Positions 5,333 through 6,705 of a DNA stretch of 6,705 bases are shown here, one piece after another. A model generated the notes under the pieces. That model saw nothing but the letters and a program-made list of their open reading frames with translations. It searched no databases and was not told where the DNA came from. Position numbers and translations under genes: made by a program. Positions within the stretch are counted from its first letter, which is position 1. Every line of letters starts with the position of its first letter. This DNA is from Anaerolineae bacterium. GTDB taxonomy: Bacteria; Chloroflexota; Anaerolineae; Aggregatilineales; UBA3940. The stretch covers positions 1 through 6,705 of the forward strand of contig JAFGNO010000064.1 in NCBI GenBank assembly GCA_016926985.1, read 5' to 3'.

Positions 5333-6559
5333 ATGCATATTACGCACCTCTCATTGACTAACTTCCGGAATTACGCACGGCTTGAACAATCATTCCCGGA
5401 TGGGGTTATTATCCTGTATGGCAATAACGCTCAGGGGAAGACCAGCCTGCTGGAATCTATCTATTACATGGCAACTTCCCGGTCGCCATATACCCAGTCC
5501 GACAGACAGTTGATCAGCTGGCTGGTGCTGGGTGATCCGCTTCCCTTTGCCCGGCTGGTGGCTGAGATCTCGACTGCCGAGGGACTCAAACGCGTGGAAG
5601 TAACCCTTGCCAAGAAACTGGTCGGGAAATCTTACCGGTTTGTCAAAGAAATCCGGGTCAATGGCCTGCCGCGTAAAGTGATGGATTTGCTTGGTCAAAT
5701 CCGGGTGGTGCTGTTTTTGCCGCAGGATATGGCGCTGGTTGAAGGCTCGCCGTCTGAAAGGCGGCGTTATCTGAATATCACGCTGTGCCAGACAAATCCC
5801 GATTATTGCCGCGCATTGAATCAATACGAAAAAGTCCTGAAGCAGCGTAATGCGCTGTTGAAGCAGCTTCAGGAAAATGACCAGCGGCGGGGCAGGCGGT
5901 CGGACACATCCCAACTGGCATTCTGGGATGAGAAGCTTGCCGCGCATGGAGCATGTTTGATCGCCGGGCGCTTCCGGCTTGTAAAGGAGCTTGAAACTCG
6001 GGCTCAGGCCATCCACCGCGATTTGAGCGGTCAGGACGAAAACTTGCGGATGCGGTACGAACCAGGGTTTGATGTGACCGACCAACCATCAGGTCAGATG
6101 GGGTTTTCTACCGGGGACCTGGGGGCATCCGCCCTGCCCCAGCTTCCTCAGGAAGAAATCACCTCTCTTTTCATTGATTCGCTACGAAAAAACTACGCTT
6201 TGGATATATCCAGGGGTATAACTACCATTGGCCCCCAGCGGGACGAACTGCGCTTTCTGATCAACGGGTATGACCTGGGGATATATGGCTCGCGGGGACA
6301 GGGGCGTACTACTGTACTGGCGCTCAAGTTGGCCGAGTTAACCTGGATGGAAGAACAGACCGGCGAACCCCCTATCCTGCTGCTGGATGAGGTCGCTGCT
6401 GAGCTGGATCCGCACCGGCGGGGTTATCTTTTGGAGCGCATTGACAATGTGCGCCAGGTGTTGATGACAACAGCAGAACCTGCGCTGCTGGAGGATATGT
6501 TGCACGTGGGCGCGACACGCTGGCGCGTTAAGGCAGGAGCCATCGAGCACACTGATTAA
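5333..6559 (+). CDS. recF: DNA replication and repair protein RecF
   Basis: RecF, an SMC-like ABC ATPase that binds DNA at gaps and, with RecO and RecR, helps load RecA at stalled forks. The 408-residue product begins MHITHLSLTNFRNY, a textbook RecF start. Walker A GNNAQGKT is at 30-37, FLPQDMALVEGSPSERRRYL at about 128-147 is the conserved central motif, the signature YGSRGQGRT is at 318-326, and Walker B ILLLDEVAAELD is at 348-359. Two family-conserved positions differ: GPHRD reads GPQRD (300-304) and SRGQQRT reads SRGQGRT (G324). Residues 180-190 and 250-275 are variable linkers. The frame is open to GTG 5252, but that crosses the promoter and palindrome, so ATG 5333 was chosen despite a poor Shine-Dalgarno. 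dnaA, dnaN and gyrB are not adjacent. The stop overlaps that of the convergent gene. Confidence 0.95.
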   Translation: MHITHLSLTNFRNYARLEQSFPDGVIILYGNNAQGKTSLLESIYYMATSRSPYTQSDRQLISWLVLGDPLPFARLVAEISTAEGLKRVEVTLAKKLVGKSYRFVKEIRVNGLPRKVMDLLGQIRVVLFLPQDMALVEGSPSERRRYLNITLCQTNPDYCRALNQYEKVLKQRNALLKQLQENDQRRGRRSDTSQLAFWDEKLAAHGACLIAGRFRLVKELETRAQAIHRDLSGQDENLRMRYEPGFDVTDQPSGQMGFSTGDLGASALPQLPQEEITSLFIDSLRKNYALDISRGITTIGPQRDELRFLINGYDLGIYGSRGQGRTTVLALKLAELTWMEEQTGEPPILLLDEVAAELDPHRRGYLLERIDNVRQVLMTTAEPALLEDMLHVGATRWRVKAGAIEHTD

Positions 6560-6705
6560 CGTTTACCCTTGTCTGACTCTGCTCTGAGCAGGTCAATAGT
6601 CTCCACAGCGTGCCTGAGGTGAGGGATCACGATGCTCCCACCTACCACCAGGGCAACATTCAATGCATCATAGAGTTCTGCATCATGCCACCCGGCCTTG
6701 ACACA
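6556..6705 (-). CDS. Carboxymuconolactone decarboxylase-like protein, C-terminal part
   Basis: Partial gene running off the right edge; only its last 49 residues and the TAA stop (6556-6558) are in the window. The visible part, with A-G-W-H-D-A-E-L-Y-D-A-L and then V-V-G-G-S-I-V-I-P-H-L-R-H-A-V-E, matches the C-terminal helices of the carboxymuconolactone decarboxylase/AhpD-like fold, including the GG-S-x-x-I-P-H-x-R-x-A-V pattern. Members include decarboxylases and AhpD-type peroxidase partners that use a CxxC-type redox pair. That catalytic region would lie beyond the edge, so enzyme type cannot be decided. It ends R-A-E-S-D-K-G-K-R. The gene converges on recF with a 4 bp overlap and no terminator between them. 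Confidence 0.75.
   Translation of the reverse strand, partial: CVKAGWHDAELYDALNVALVVGGSIVIPHLRHAVETIDLLRAESDKGKR

Overview
The window reads as ordinary chromosomal DNA of a moderately GC-rich bacterium. The best guess is a member of Chloroflexota (Anaerolineae-like). This rests on family resemblance only: the FHA motif style (a V-D-x-D-L-x-x-Y stretch leading into GVSRRHAML), the ABC ATPase subfamily with a GGETSGYG loop, and a recF outside the usual dnaA-dnaN context. No RNA genes, CRISPR arrays, insertion sequences or phage genes were seen. The window is almost fully coding: seven complete genes plus ndk (complete, at the left edge) are followed by a truncated gene at the right edge.

Layout. 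(1) 29-484, plus: ndk, nucleoside diphosphate kinase, probably starting at TTG, followed by a hairpin at 506-531. (2) 535-1589, minus: rsfS (ribosomal silencing factor) downstream of thpR (2H-family RNA 2',3'-cyclic phosphodiesterase); each has its own extended -10 candidate. (3) 1590-1786: divergent promoter region, with a good sigma-70-type promoter (TTGACA, 17 bp, TACACT) reading right and an extended -10 reading left. (4) 1787-4561, plus: a three-gene operon for an ABC-2 exporter, with one ATPase and two different six-helix permeases; the first two genes overlap by 8 bp and the last two are 11 bp apart. (5) 4587-5204, minus: a cytoplasmic FHA-domain protein. (6) 5205-5332: a second divergent promoter region, organised around a perfect 8+8 bp palindrome. 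(7) 5333-6559, plus: recF. (8) 6556-6705, minus: the C-terminal end of a carboxymuconolactone decarboxylase-like (AhpD-like) protein, whose stop codon overlaps the recF stop on the other strand.

How the genes relate. The set mixes nucleotide metabolism, ribosome hibernation, RNA processing, export and recombinational repair, and does not form one evident pathway. The functional unit inferred with most confidence is the exporter operon, whose substrate cannot be read from sequence. The most interesting regulatory structure is the fhA/recF divergent region: two extended -10 elements flank a palindrome that covers both -35 positions almost symmetrically. No convincing new biological system is visible. 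The notable points are regulatory architecture, start-site choice and a few substitutions in otherwise strongly conserved motifs.
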